Of a stretch of 13,596 nt of DNA, positions 6,437 to 12,966 are shown in pieces. The translations under genes were made by a program, and so were the position numbers. Position 1 is the first letter of the stretch. Each line of letters starts with the position of its first letter. A model generated the notes under the pieces. That model was not told where the DNA came from and ran no database searches. It saw only the letters and a list, made by a program, of their open reading frames with translations. The stretch is from an uncultured Methylobacillus sp. (GTDB lineage Bacteria > Pseudomonadota > Gammaproteobacteria > Burkholderiales > Methylophilaceae): contig CAMLME010000033.1 in assembly GCA_946481235.1 (NCBI GenBank), positions 1 through 13,596 of the forward strand, written 5' to 3'.

Positions 6437-6494
6437 GTTCTTCTCCATGTTGAATTAACAATAACGTGAATACAGGTTAAATAAGATTCCTTTT

Positions 6495-6500
6495 ATTATA
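6495..6500 (-). promoter_or_regulatory. Candidate -10 box for the Fae-homolog operon
   Basis: Read on the minus strand, a perfect TATAAT lies about 60 nt upstream of the Fae-homolog start. The sequence 17 nt further upstream (CAGCCA) is not a good -35 box, so an activator or an alternative promoter arrangement is possible. The stretch from 6437 to 6634 holds no gene and is markedly more AT-rich than its surroundings. Confidence 0.4.
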
Positions 6501-6568
6501 CATACCTATCCCAGCCCTGGCTGTACTCTTCTGCCGACTCCCTCTTATTGAGTACCACTTAGGTGTAA

Positions 6569-6597
6569 TTGTTCGAGACGGATGCTGCGGATTTAAT
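6569..6597 (+). promoter_or_regulatory. Candidate sigma-70 promoter for the cupin genes
   Basis: TTGTTC (6569-6574), a 17-nt spacer and TTTAAT (6592-6597) resemble a -35/-10 pair and lie about 50 nt upstream of the first cupin start. The -10 matches the consensus at five of six positions; the -35 matches mainly in TTG. The call rests on pattern alone. Confidence 0.4.
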
Positions 6598-6647
6598 TGA
6601 GGCTCGCTTTTATCAATCCCTTCGAACACTTTTCAGGAGAATGAAAC

Positions 6648-7004
6648 ATGAAATACAAGCAACAGGCCATCAAGGACAAGCAGCCCTCCATGAATGTCGA
6701 CGGCGTTCCCGCCTGGCTGGGCGACACTTTCGTATCCGGCCCCGCCAACGCGAACAACAAGGACAAGCCGCTTTGCGCCGGCTTCTTCCATCTGGAAGCA
6801 GGCAAGGCGCTGGACTACACCTATGACTACGAGGAAATGAAAATCGTCGTGGACGGCGAATTCAACATCACCGAAGTCAACACCGGCAAAAAATACAACG
6901 CCAAGGTCGGCGACGTTCTGTATTTCAGCGATGGCGACCGCATCATTTTTGAAACCCCGCATCACGCGGTCGGCTTCTTCTGCGGCCAGCGTCAACCGCT
7001 GTAA
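6648..7004 (+). CDS. Cupin-domain protein, EutQ-like
   Basis: The 118-residue protein starts at ATG 6648 with AGGAGA 7 nt upstream. It is a single small cupin barrel: LEAGKALDYTYDYEEMKIVVDGEF (about 50-73) fits the first cupin motif with Tyr and Glu in place of the usual His pair, and KVGDVLYFSDGDRIIFETPHHAVGFFC (85-111) fits the second, including a His pair HH at 104-105. The Tyr-x-Tyr-Glu-Glu form and GDVLYF...GDRIIFET are typical of EutQ-type cupins, whose best-known member belongs to ethanolamine utilisation and acts as an acetate kinase. No other eut gene is nearby, so that role cannot be transferred. It is divergent from the Fae homolog and followed by a second cupin with a stem-loop in between, suggesting an operon of two. 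Confidence 0.8.
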   Translation: MKYKQQAIKDKQPSMNVDGVPAWLGDTFVSGPANANNKDKPLCAGFFHLEAGKALDYTYDYEEMKIVVDGEFNITEVNTGKKYNAKVGDVLYFSDGDRIIFETPHHAVGFFCGQRQPL

Positions 7005-7009
7005 CCCAT

Positions 7010-7037
7010 CATTTGCCAGCCATCGCGCTGGCAAATG
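7010..7037 (+). promoter_or_regulatory. Intercistronic 11-bp stem-loop between the two cupin genes
   Basis: CATTTGCCAGC (7010-7020) and GCTGGCAAATG (7027-7037) are perfect reverse complements around a 6-nt loop. No U-tract follows, so it is not a standard intrinsic terminator. The Shine-Dalgarno of the next gene (AGGAGGT) lies 13 nt further on and stays free. A role in mRNA 3'-end protection or in setting the ratio of the two proteins is inferred. Confidence 0.6.
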
Positions 7038-7063
7038 TCAACCGTTAGAACAGGAGGTTTGCA

Positions 7064-7447
7064 ATGAAAGTCATTTCATTCGGGAAACTGGGAGCCTGCA
7101 ATTCTGCCCCCATCACGACCGATCTCGATGGATGGAAACCGGTTTCCGGCTCCCCCACGATGAAAACCTGGATCGAACACGCAACGCCGGACGGCAAGTT
7201 CCTCACCGGATTCTGGGAAGCCACGCCCGGCACTTACCAGGTCACCTACAACGCGGACGAGATGGTGCACATGTTCGAGGGCAAGGCGACACTCACCGAC
7301 CAGGGCGGCGAATCCAGAACCTATGTCGGCGGCGACAGTTTTCTTGTTGAAGCCGGATTCAAGGGCACCTGGAAAACCGAAGAAACAGTTCGCAAGACCT
7401 TTGCCATCAAGGTCGGCCAGGACGTGGCTGCACCCTTCGGCGACTAA
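7064..7447 (+). CDS. Cupin-domain protein (Cupin_3 / DUF861-like)
   Basis: It is a 127-residue protein with a very strong AGGAGGT ribosome-binding site ending 7 nt before ATG 7064. The domain fits the Cupin_3 family: TWIEHATPDGKFLTGFWEATPGTYQVTYNADEMVHMFEGKATLTD (about 35-79) followed by GGDSFLVEAGFKGTWKTEETVRKTFAI (88-114). The pattern FxxGxWEATPGxxxVxYxxDExxxxLEGxxxLTD is characteristic; Glu67 and His70 are candidate metal ligands, but the full His set of a classical cupin is not present. Some relatives are ureidoglycine aminohydrolases, but most are uncharacterised. It pairs with the EutQ-like cupin in a two-gene operon that ends at a strong hairpin. Its placement opposite the Fae homolog hints at a shared small-aldehyde or C1 context, which is an inference only. 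Confidence 0.82.
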   Translation: MKVISFGKLGACNSAPITTDLDGWKPVSGSPTMKTWIEHATPDGKFLTGFWEATPGTYQVTYNADEMVHMFEGKATLTDQGGESRTYVGGDSFLVEAGFKGTWKTEETVRKTFAIKVGQDVAAPFGD

Positions 7448-7468
7448 CGAATTACTCTGCTACACCAG

Positions 7469-7496
7469 AAAAGCCACGGCAACTCGTGGCTTTTTT
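7469..7496 (+). terminator. Bidirectional intrinsic terminator
   Basis: AAAAGCCACG and CGTGGCTTTT pair around GCAACT (GCCACG at 7473-7478, CGTGGC at 7485-7490), followed by TTTTTTC on the plus strand. On the minus strand the preceding AAAA gives a matching U-run. It closes the cupin operon and can also end the response-regulator transcript converging from 7517. Confidence 0.9.
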
Positions 7497-7516
7497 CACA
7501 ACCGCCGTCGGGCACA

Positions 7517-8164
7517 TCAGTCCTTGGGCTTGTTCTGATATTTCCATACCGCCGCTTCCAGGCGGCTGGTCAGGTTCAGCTTGCGCAGCAGGTTCTTGAT
7601 ATGCACCTTGACCGTGGTGTCGCTGATGCCCAGCTTGCGGGCGATGGTCTTGTTGTTCATGCCGTCGGCCAGGCACTCCAGGATTTCGTGCTCGCGCTCG
7701 GTGAGGGCAGCGTCGCTGGTAGTTTTCCTGACCGTGGGCTCCAACAGCGCATGTTTGAGCACTTCGGTCAGGCTGTCCTGCAACACCGTCACGCCCGTCG
7801 TTGCCTTGAGCAGGCTGGCGCACAAGTCCTCCGGCTCCATGTCCTTCAGCAGATAGCCATCGGCACCGGCGCGCAGCGCCTCCAGCAAGTCATCCTCGGC
7901 ATCGGACACGGTGAGGACGATGTAGCGCGCGTTGAGCGTTGTCGCCTTGAAGCGGCGCAGCGTTTCCAGGCCGTTCATGCCCTTCATGTTGAGGTCGATC
8001 AGCACCATGTCGGGCTTGAGTTCCTGCGCCAGGTCCAGCCCTTCCTGGCCGGAAGCCGCCTCGCCCACCACCTCGAAGTTCGGATCGGCGGAGATCATCT
8101 GGCCGACGCCTTTGCGGAAAAGTGCATGGTCGTCGATCAGTATTACTTTAATGGTTTTTTCCAT
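7517..8164 (-). CDS. NarL/FixJ-family response regulator (LuxR-type HTH)
   Basis: The 215-residue length and domain layout match NarL-type regulators. The receiver domain (about 5-120) has the acidic pair D11-D12, the phosphoacceptor D57 in VLIDLNMKGMNG, the switch T85 and the conserved K107 in GYLLKD. A linker rich in Thr/Ala leads to a LuxR-type helix-turn-helix (about 149-210): LTEREHEILECLADGMNNKTIA, then KLGISDTTVKVHIKNLLRKL, where TVKVHIKNLLRKL is the recognition helix region. It is 25 nt downstream of the sensor kinase gene, so the two form a two-component pair. GGCAATGAACC precedes the ATG and GAAGG lies about 9 nt upstream of it. Target genes are unknown; the neighbouring cupins, the Fae homolog and the outer-membrane protein are candidates. 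Confidence 0.93.
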   Translation of the reverse strand: MEKTIKVILIDDHALFRKGVGQMISADPNFEVVGEAASGQEGLDLAQELKPDMVLIDLNMKGMNGLETLRRFKATTLNARYIVLTVSDAEDDLLEALRAGADGYLLKDMEPEDLCASLLKATTGVTVLQDSLTEVLKHALLEPTVRKTTSDAALTEREHEILECLADGMNNKTIARKLGISDTTVKVHIKNLLRKLNLTSRLEAAVWKYQNKPKD

Positions 8165-8189
8165 GGTTCATTGCCTTCGCTATCCATCT

Positions 8190-9950
8190 TTACTGGGGTA
8201 ATTTCGGGGTAAACACCAGCCTGACGCGCGTCCCTCCGGTGCGCCGCGGCAGGACCTCGATATCGCCCCCCAGACTATAGGCGCGCTCCTTCATGATCGC
8301 CTGCCCGTAGTGGTCCTTGCCATCGTCCGATGGTTTATATCCTACTCCATCATCGTCGATGGTAACCATCACCGTGCCGTTCGACTGGTAGACCAGTGCG
8401 ATCGACACATTGCTGGCACCGGAGTGGCGCACGATATTCGATAGCGCCTCGCGCACCACGTGCAGGATGTGGAACTCCTCGTTGACCGTCAGCCGGCAGT
8501 TCACCAGGCGATTGTCCAGCGTAATCGACAGGCTGGAGCGCTGGGAGAATTCGTCGATGGCCGACTGGATCGCAAAGCCGAGACCGCGCACGTCCATGTG
8601 CACCCGGAAGGTGGCCAACAGCTCGCGCAATTCGCGGTAAGCGTTATCCAGGCCTTCACGCAACTCGCCGATTACCGCGACATTGCCGTTTTCCCCGGTC
8701 TGGCCGGGACTCGACTGCAGACGGGCAATCTGGATTTTCATGAAAGACAGGGACTGCGCCAGGGAGTCATGCAATTCCCGGGCAATCGCCGCGCGCTCCT
8801 CAAGAAGCGCGATGCGGCGGCCCTCCTGCTCCCGCCCCTGATAGCCAATGACCATCGACAGCAGTTGCGCGGTCAGCTCCACCAGCTGGATTTCGGTATT
8901 TTCCAGGGAGCGGTCATGGTCGGTCTCGATCATCAGGACGCCCATCGCGTCCCCGGTGCTGGAAAAGGCCACGGCCAGGCAACGCACTTCGATGCGGTCC
9001 GCATTGTGGCCGAGAAACGCGACTGTCCCCGACTGGGAAAGCTCTTCGTATATCCCGTCCTCCAGCGCGCACGGCCAGTGATTCGAATATGTGATCCGCC
9101 CGGAGGAAATCGAGGAATCGCCTTCTGCGAAGATGACTGCGGCATTGTTAACATTCAATGCCCGCTCCAGCGCATAAAGGATCTTGCGCAGTGTCATCTC
9201 GCTAAATACGTTGGTATTGACCATCTCCACGAACCGGACAATGAAGTCCTGGGCGCGCACCATGCTGCGCAGTCGCTCGCTGGTCTGGTTGGCCCAGGCC
9301 ATTTCCGCGGTATGGCCCTCGAGCCGTGCCATGATGCCGAAGACTTTCTGTTCCAGGTAGAAAAACTCATCTTCGTTGGCGACAGGCGAGGTTTCAATCA
9401 ATTTATCCGGAACGAAGGAAACCAGGCGGTCCAGCCGATCGACCATTACCCGTCGCGCGCCCAGTGCAATCGCGGCAATGCAGCACATTACCAGCACCAG
9501 TCCGACCAGTTGAAGCAGCGAAATCACCGACTGCTTGATTTCAATATCGTATTTCAGCGCGTCGGCGATGTTTTCATAAGACTGTGCCACACCGGCGGCC
9601 AGTTCCAGCTTGTCATCGAACGGCATCTCCCTGCCCAGGCGAGCGTACTCGAAGTCCTGTTGCGCCTTCTGCAGCTGGTTCAAAGACGCCACGAACTGCG
9701 GATTATCCTGCCGTACCAACCAGGAGAAATCGGCATCCGATGTATCGAGGTAACTCTCACTCAGCTCTTCCAGAACTTTTTCAGGATTGCGGCTATTTCC
9801 CTCCCTGATGAAATCTATCCTGGCTTTCCAGATTAATTGCTGATGATGGATCTTTTTGATGGCAGACTGGCTTACAGGAATATAATCTACCAGAAACAGT
9901 GATCCTGCCTGCGTAAGGATCACGGTCAGCGCGATACACAGCAGGAGCAC
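8190..9950 (-). CDS. NarX-architecture membrane sensor histidine kinase
   Basis: It has 586 residues from GTG 9950, the only conventional start, but the frame continues upstream to a better CTG start at 10034 (28 more residues). Layout in GTG numbering: membrane segment 2-22; a ~120-residue periplasmic helical sensor (23-140); a second membrane segment 142-164; a HAMP-like/helical linker; a GAF-like domain (about 240-370); and a HisKA_3 phosphoacceptor helix with H394 in AIARELHDSLAQSL. The ATPase domain follows, with N505 (REALSNIVRHSG), DDDGVGY (532-538) and HYGQAIMKERAYSLGGDIEVLPRR with TGGTRVRL. This is the NarX/NarQ-like family, but the periplasmic part lacks a recognisable nitrate-binding P-box, so the signal is not known. 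It is followed by its cognate regulator and diverges from the PAS protein. Confidence 0.92.
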   Translation of the reverse strand: MLLLCIALTVILTQAGSLFLVDYIPVSQSAIKKIHHQQLIWKARIDFIREGNSRNPEKVLEELSESYLDTSDADFSWLVRQDNPQFVASLNQLQKAQQDFEYARLGREMPFDDKLELAAGVAQSYENIADALKYDIEIKQSVISLLQLVGLVLVMCCIAAIALGARRVMVDRLDRLVSFVPDKLIETSPVANEDEFFYLEQKVFGIMARLEGHTAEMAWANQTSERLRSMVRAQDFIVRFVEMVNTNVFSEMTLRKILYALERALNVNNAAVIFAEGDSSISSGRITYSNHWPCALEDGIYEELSQSGTVAFLGHNADRIEVRCLAVAFSSTGDAMGVLMIETDHDRSLENTEIQLVELTAQLLSMVIGYQGREQEGRRIALLEERAAIARELHDSLAQSLSFMKIQIARLQSSPGQTGENGNVAVIGELREGLDNAYRELRELLATFRVHMDVRGLGFAIQSAIDEFSQRSSLSITLDNRLVNCRLTVNEEFHILHVVREALSNIVRHSGASNVSIALVYQSNGTVMVTIDDDGVGYKPSDDGKDHYGQAIMKERAYSLGGDIEVLPRRTGGTRVRLVFTPKLPQ

Positions 9951-10031
9951 CAGCAGCCTGACATAGAGGGTATGTTGGCGCAGGCGGCCGAAATCGGTGA
10001 TGACTTGCGCTATTTTGTAAAACAGGCTGTT

Positions 10032-10045
10032 CAGAACGGCCTCCT
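10032..10045 (-). promoter_or_regulatory. Perfect Shine-Dalgarno followed by in-frame CTG, probable true kinase start
   Basis: On the minus strand AGGAGG (10040-10045) is followed after 5 nt by CTG (10032-10034), in frame with the kinase. The added 28 residues (starting MNSLFYKIAQ if CTG initiates) contain Lys and several Arg and place a basic cytoplasmic tail before the first membrane helix, as expected for this family. No ATG, GTG or TTG occurs in frame between the upstream stop (10092-10094) and 9950. CTG initiation or a base error are the two explanations. Confidence 0.6.
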
Positions 10046-10085
10046 GAAAGGACTTTCTTGATGGGATTGATGCAAGGTTGATGAC

Positions 10086-11480
10086 ATGAGTTTATACGTA
10101 TTCAGCATGGTGGTGCTAAGCCTTGTTTTCATGATGGTATTCGGTGTCTGGTGGGATGGCAGCGCACCGTTCAAAGTGCACCTTGCTTCACTTGTCGTCG
10201 CGATGACGGCCATCCTGTCCGGCATCCTGATGATTGCCCTTTATCCCATATTAACCGCTCGCTCGCCTTCCAGCCTGCAAAAAAAGAGTTTCGACAGCGT
10301 CACCTGGGGACGCGACATTTCCAGCAACCTGTCGACGCCGGCGGCGGTACTGGACGGTTACAACCTGATCTTCGCCAACCGCGCGTTTCTCGCCGAGCTC
10401 GGCATGTCCGGCATGCGCGACCAGGTGATCGGCATGCCGCTCACCAACGTGGTGCACCCCGGCGACCACCTCAGCCTGGCGAAATTCATTGCCGGAGCGG
10501 CGCACGATCACAACCATAATGAAACGATCAGCGTGCGCATCCTGTGTTCCGACGGTACCACGCTGCCGGTGCATATGTCGTTATCGCCATTACACGAGGA
10601 GACTGATTCCAGCCTGTACCTGCTGCAATTCTCAACGACATCCACCAAAACGGCAGCAGTCAGCGATCTGGGCGAACAATCCGACTATCACCTGCTGATC
10701 GACCGGATCGAGCAGATCGTGTTCCAGGTCAATGCCAACCGGGAAATCATTTTCCTCAACCCTTCCTGGGAGCACCTGCTCGACTACTCCATCAAGGACA
10801 GCCTGAACAAGCCGTTGATTTCCTTCATTCACCCTGAAGACAAGCCCATGGTCGAAGCCCGCATCAATTCGCTGGCCCAGGGCAAACGTACCAGCTGCCA
10901 TCTCGAGACACGCCTGATCGCCCGCAGCGGGGATTCCTTCTGGATGGAGCTTCGCGCGAAGGTCACCTCCGCCTACAAGGGCGAGCGCACCAGCGTCATC
11001 GGCACACTCACCGATATCAATCGCATGAAAAGCACGGAAGCCAGCCTGCGTGCCAACCGCCGTTCCCTCAGCACCCTGCTCAGCAACATCCCCGGCATGG
11101 TCTATCGCTGCAAGAACGACCGCAACTGGAGCTTCGAGTTTGCCAGCGACGGCTGCCTCGAGGTGACCGGCTACGAACCTTACGAAATGGTCAACTCGCC
11201 CAATTTTTCCTTCATCCAGATCATCCACCCGGACGACCGCACGCTGGCCTGGGAAATCGTGCAGAAGCAGGTTTCCCGGCAGCAGAAGTTCCAGCTGGTT
11301 TATCGCCTCATTACCCGTTCCGGTCACGTCAAGTGGGTGTGGGAACAGGGCAAGGGTGTGTTCTCCAGTTCCGGCGAACTGCTCGCGCTGGAAGGATTCA
11401 TCACCGATATCGCCAACGAAGGCGATCAGGAGACGATGATGGCCTTCCAGAAACTTTTCACCGAGGCCGACCTGTCCTGA
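10086..11480 (+). CDS. Membrane protein with three PAS domains and no output domain
   Basis: It has 464 residues. ATG 10086 follows an in-frame stop at 10068-10070, with AAGG at 10074-10077 as a modest ribosome-binding site. Two membrane helices (about 3-23 and 32-57) with a short loop anchor it; the rest is cytoplasmic. PAS1 covers about 80-185 (AAVLDGYNLIFANRAF...VVHPGD...VRILCSDGTTLPV). PAS2 covers about 200-316 (FQVNANREIIFLNPSWEHLLDY...FIHPEDKP...ETRLIARSGDSFWMEL). PAS3 is a PAS_3-type domain at about 328-443 (MVYRCKNDRNWSFEFASDGCLEVTGY...IIHPDDR...YRLITRSGHVKWVWEQ). After it only ~20 residues remain, with no kinase, GGDEF, EAL or receiver domain, and the gene ends just before a hairpin, so it is not obviously truncated by mutation. 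Its head-to-head position to the sensor kinase suggests it feeds a signal to that system. Confidence 0.87.
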   Translation: MSLYVFSMVVLSLVFMMVFGVWWDGSAPFKVHLASLVVAMTAILSGILMIALYPILTARSPSSLQKKSFDSVTWGRDISSNLSTPAAVLDGYNLIFANRAFLAELGMSGMRDQVIGMPLTNVVHPGDHLSLAKFIAGAAHDHNHNETISVRILCSDGTTLPVHMSLSPLHEETDSSLYLLQFSTTSTKTAAVSDLGEQSDYHLLIDRIEQIVFQVNANREIIFLNPSWEHLLDYSIKDSLNKPLISFIHPEDKPMVEARINSLAQGKRTSCHLETRLIARSGDSFWMELRAKVTSAYKGERTSVIGTLTDINRMKSTEASLRANRRSLSTLLSNIPGMVYRCKNDRNWSFEFASDGCLEVTGYEPYEMVNSPNFSFIQIIHPDDRTLAWEIVQKQVSRQQKFQLVYRLITRSGHVKWVWEQGKGVFSSSGELLALEGFITDIANEGDQETMMAFQKLFTEADLS

Positions 11481-11486
11481 GTCATC

Positions 11487-11510
11487 AAAAAAGGGCGCCG
11501 GAGCGCCCTT
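11487..11510 (-). terminator. Intrinsic terminator between PAS protein and outer-membrane protein
   Basis: AAGGGCGC (11491-11498) and GCGCCCTT (11503-11510) form an 8-bp GC-rich stem with a CGGA loop. Read on the minus strand it is followed by a run of T (CCCTTTTTTGATG), so it terminates the outer-membrane protein gene that ends at 11539. On the plus strand the downstream T-run is poor, but the hairpin lies 10 nt after the PAS gene and may serve both. Confidence 0.85.
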
Positions 11511-11538
11511 ATCTGACAGTGCCTGAAAACCCCTGTCC

Positions 11539-12369
11539 TTAGAACGTGCGCTTCACGAACAGGATCAGATGGTCGTCGCCGGTTTCATGGCCATTGCCAT
11601 CAACCCAGATATCTTCATCCGCGTCGGTGGTCGTGTAGTTGAAACCTGCATTCCAGCCGGTGCTGCCTGCGATCGAGAAGTTCTTGTTGAGGCCGATCAG
11701 GAAATCGGTGTAATCGAAGTCCGAGCGGTCCTCGACGGTTTGGTGGCCCACGTGCAGCGCGAGGTTGATATCCTTCGGCAGCACATAGTTGAAGTTCAGC
11801 TCCCAGTAGTCGCTGCCCTTGGTGTCGCCCTTGCCGTCGCCCAGCGATACGCTGTTGAGGCCGAAGAAATCGGTCACCGCACGGGAATACTTCACGGTGA
11901 ACCATTTGTAGCTCAGCGCGGCATTCAGCTCGGTGGTGTTAGGTGACTGGCCGGCAATCTTGTCATTGTCCGGATAGTAGAACTGCAGGAAGCCCAGGTT
12001 ATACCCGATACCGGTATCGCCGATGGTGTTGGCAAAGCCGCCGTACAAGTCAATTTCCAGCGTGTTGCCGTACAGCCCGGCATCGTCCACGTTGGTGCCC
12101 CAGATGCCCGCGTACAGACCGCTGCTGTGCGCATAGTCGAAGCCGCCCTGCACCGCCGGCCGCTCATTGGTATAGGTGATGCCGCGGAATACGTACTGGC
12201 CGAAAAAGCCGATGTTCGCGCTCAGCGTATGGGGGGATGCCGGTTCGGCAACTGCCGGGGCTGCTGCTTCCGCGGCGACAGGTGCAGCCGCTTCTTCAGC
12301 GTAGACAGGAGCGGCAATCAGCGCGGTTCCCAGCAGGCCCGCAAGCAAAAGAGGTTTTCTTGCATTCAT
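11539..12369 (-). CDS. Outer-membrane protein of the TIGR02001 (Gcw_chp) family
   Basis: The gene encodes 276 residues. ATG 12369 is preferred, with GGGAG 9 nt upstream; a GTG two codons earlier is too close to that site. The N-terminus MNARKPLLLAGLLGTALIAAPVYA is a Sec signal peptide, cleaved after VYA at residue 24. An Ala/Pro/Glu-rich linker (25-46) follows, then a barrel of alternating aromatic beta-strands. Family marks include LSANIGFFGQYVFRGITYTNERPAVQGGFDY with SGLYAGIWGTNV, LEIDLYGGF, GYNLGFLQFYYP, and the final FVKRTF whose terminal Phe is the usual assembly signal for outer-membrane barrels. The family has no firm function; in related bacteria it is viewed as a porin-like surface protein. 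It is monocistronic, with its own terminator and a 140-nt AT-rich upstream region. Confidence 0.9.
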   Translation of the reverse strand: MNARKPLLLAGLLGTALIAAPVYAEEAAAPVAAEAAAPAVAEPASPHTLSANIGFFGQYVFRGITYTNERPAVQGGFDYAHSSGLYAGIWGTNVDDAGLYGNTLEIDLYGGFANTIGDTGIGYNLGFLQFYYPDNDKIAGQSPNTTELNAALSYKWFTVKYSRAVTDFFGLNSVSLGDGKGDTKGSDYWELNFNYVLPKDINLALHVGHQTVEDRSDFDYTDFLIGLNKNFSIAGSTGWNAGFNYTTTDADEDIWVDGNGHETGDDHLILFVKRTF

Positions 12370-12385
12370 TATCACTAACTCCCTA

Positions 12386-12445
12386 AAAGTTAAAAAAATT
12401 AACCACAGTTAAATATATCTTAATGTGAAACTATAGTTACAGTAA
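12386..12445 (-). promoter_or_regulatory. AT-rich upstream region of the outer-membrane protein gene with symmetric elements
   Basis: The stretch from 12376 to 12510 is far richer in A/T than its neighbours and carries no gene. TTAAC-caca-GTTAA (12399-12412) is a 5-4-5 inverted repeat, and TGaAACTATAGTTaCA (12426-12441) is a near-perfect 16-bp palindrome. TAAGAT on the minus strand (12417-12422) could be a -10 box, though its -35 partner is poor. These are candidate operators for the outer-membrane protein gene; no specific regulator can be named. Confidence 0.3.
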
Positions 12446-12510
12446 TTCAACACATGACATTGAATTACGTTCACTTTTGTTGCAAAAAAACCACACCGCC
12501 ATCGAAGGCC

Positions 12511-12927
12511 TCACCGATTCACCAGCAAGTTCGCGACGACCGTGAAATTGGTCATCAACTGCGACTTCAATTCCGAATGAAGGCCGACCTGATCAATGGC
12601 CATCCCCATGCAAGTCAGCCAGGCATCCTTGGCTTCGGCATTAATCTCCACATGTTCGTGCATCAGTCGCACGTTGGAATGCCCGTACTTTTCGGCATAA
12701 AGGCCGGGGCCGCCGAGAAAGCCGGACAGAAAATTGAACTGCTCGACACGCGAATGCGCCACGCCATGGCCGCGCAGATGCAGGAGATTGACGGCTTCCC
12801 CTTCCGGATGCTGCTCGATCAGGTCGTAGAAAGTTTCCACCAGGCGCTTCACGCCTGCTTCCCCGCCAATCTGGCTATAGAGCGACTGGCGGACCGTGGG
12901 GGCAGTCGCGGATATTCCCTGCATCAT
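12511..12927 (-). CDS. Group 2 truncated haemoglobin
   Basis: It is a 138-residue 2-over-2 globin of the group 2 (TrHbO-like) class, cytoplasmic, expected to bind O2 or NO through haem. ATG 12927 is chosen (GGAG 8 nt upstream); a further ATG at 12963 adds a leader lying across that ribosome-binding site. LYSQIGGEAGVKRLVETFYDLI at 16-37 is the family opening, FLSGFLGGPGLYAEKYGH at 66-83 the E-F region, and VRLMHEHVEINAEAKDAWLTCM at 86-107 contains the proximal haem ligand H90 (F8) and W103 (the conserved Trp G8). Such proteins deal with NO, oxygen delivery or redox signalling. It starts 39 nt after the DUF3445 gene and is probably cotranscribed with it. The region just downstream (12480-12510) has a run of A/T but no convincing terminator stem. 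Confidence 0.88.
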   Translation of the reverse strand: MMQGISATAPTVRQSLYSQIGGEAGVKRLVETFYDLIEQHPEGEAVNLLHLRGHGVAHSRVEQFNFLSGFLGGPGLYAEKYGHSNVRLMHEHVEINAEAKDAWLTCMGMAIDQVGLHSELKSQLMTNFTVVANLLVNR

Positions 12928-12966
12928 TTCGACGTCTCCTTCTCCTGCTTGCCGATACGGCAACGG

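Noticed and set aside
6503..6509. TACCTAT, a match to the NarL heptamer, in the Fae/cupin divergent region
   Set aside because: A single copy with no partner in a 200-nt stretch is expected by chance fairly often; not enough to claim regulation by the nearby regulator.
8460..9836. Long plus-strand open frame (458 codons) opposite the sensor kinase
   Set aside because: It is antisense to clear HisKA_3/ATPase coding sequence, with no ribosome-binding site or domain of its own.
12399..12412. TTAAC-N4-GTTAA read as an FNR/CRP-type box
   Set aside because: The spacing fits but the half-sites do not match TTGAT/ATCAA; reported only as an inverted repeat.
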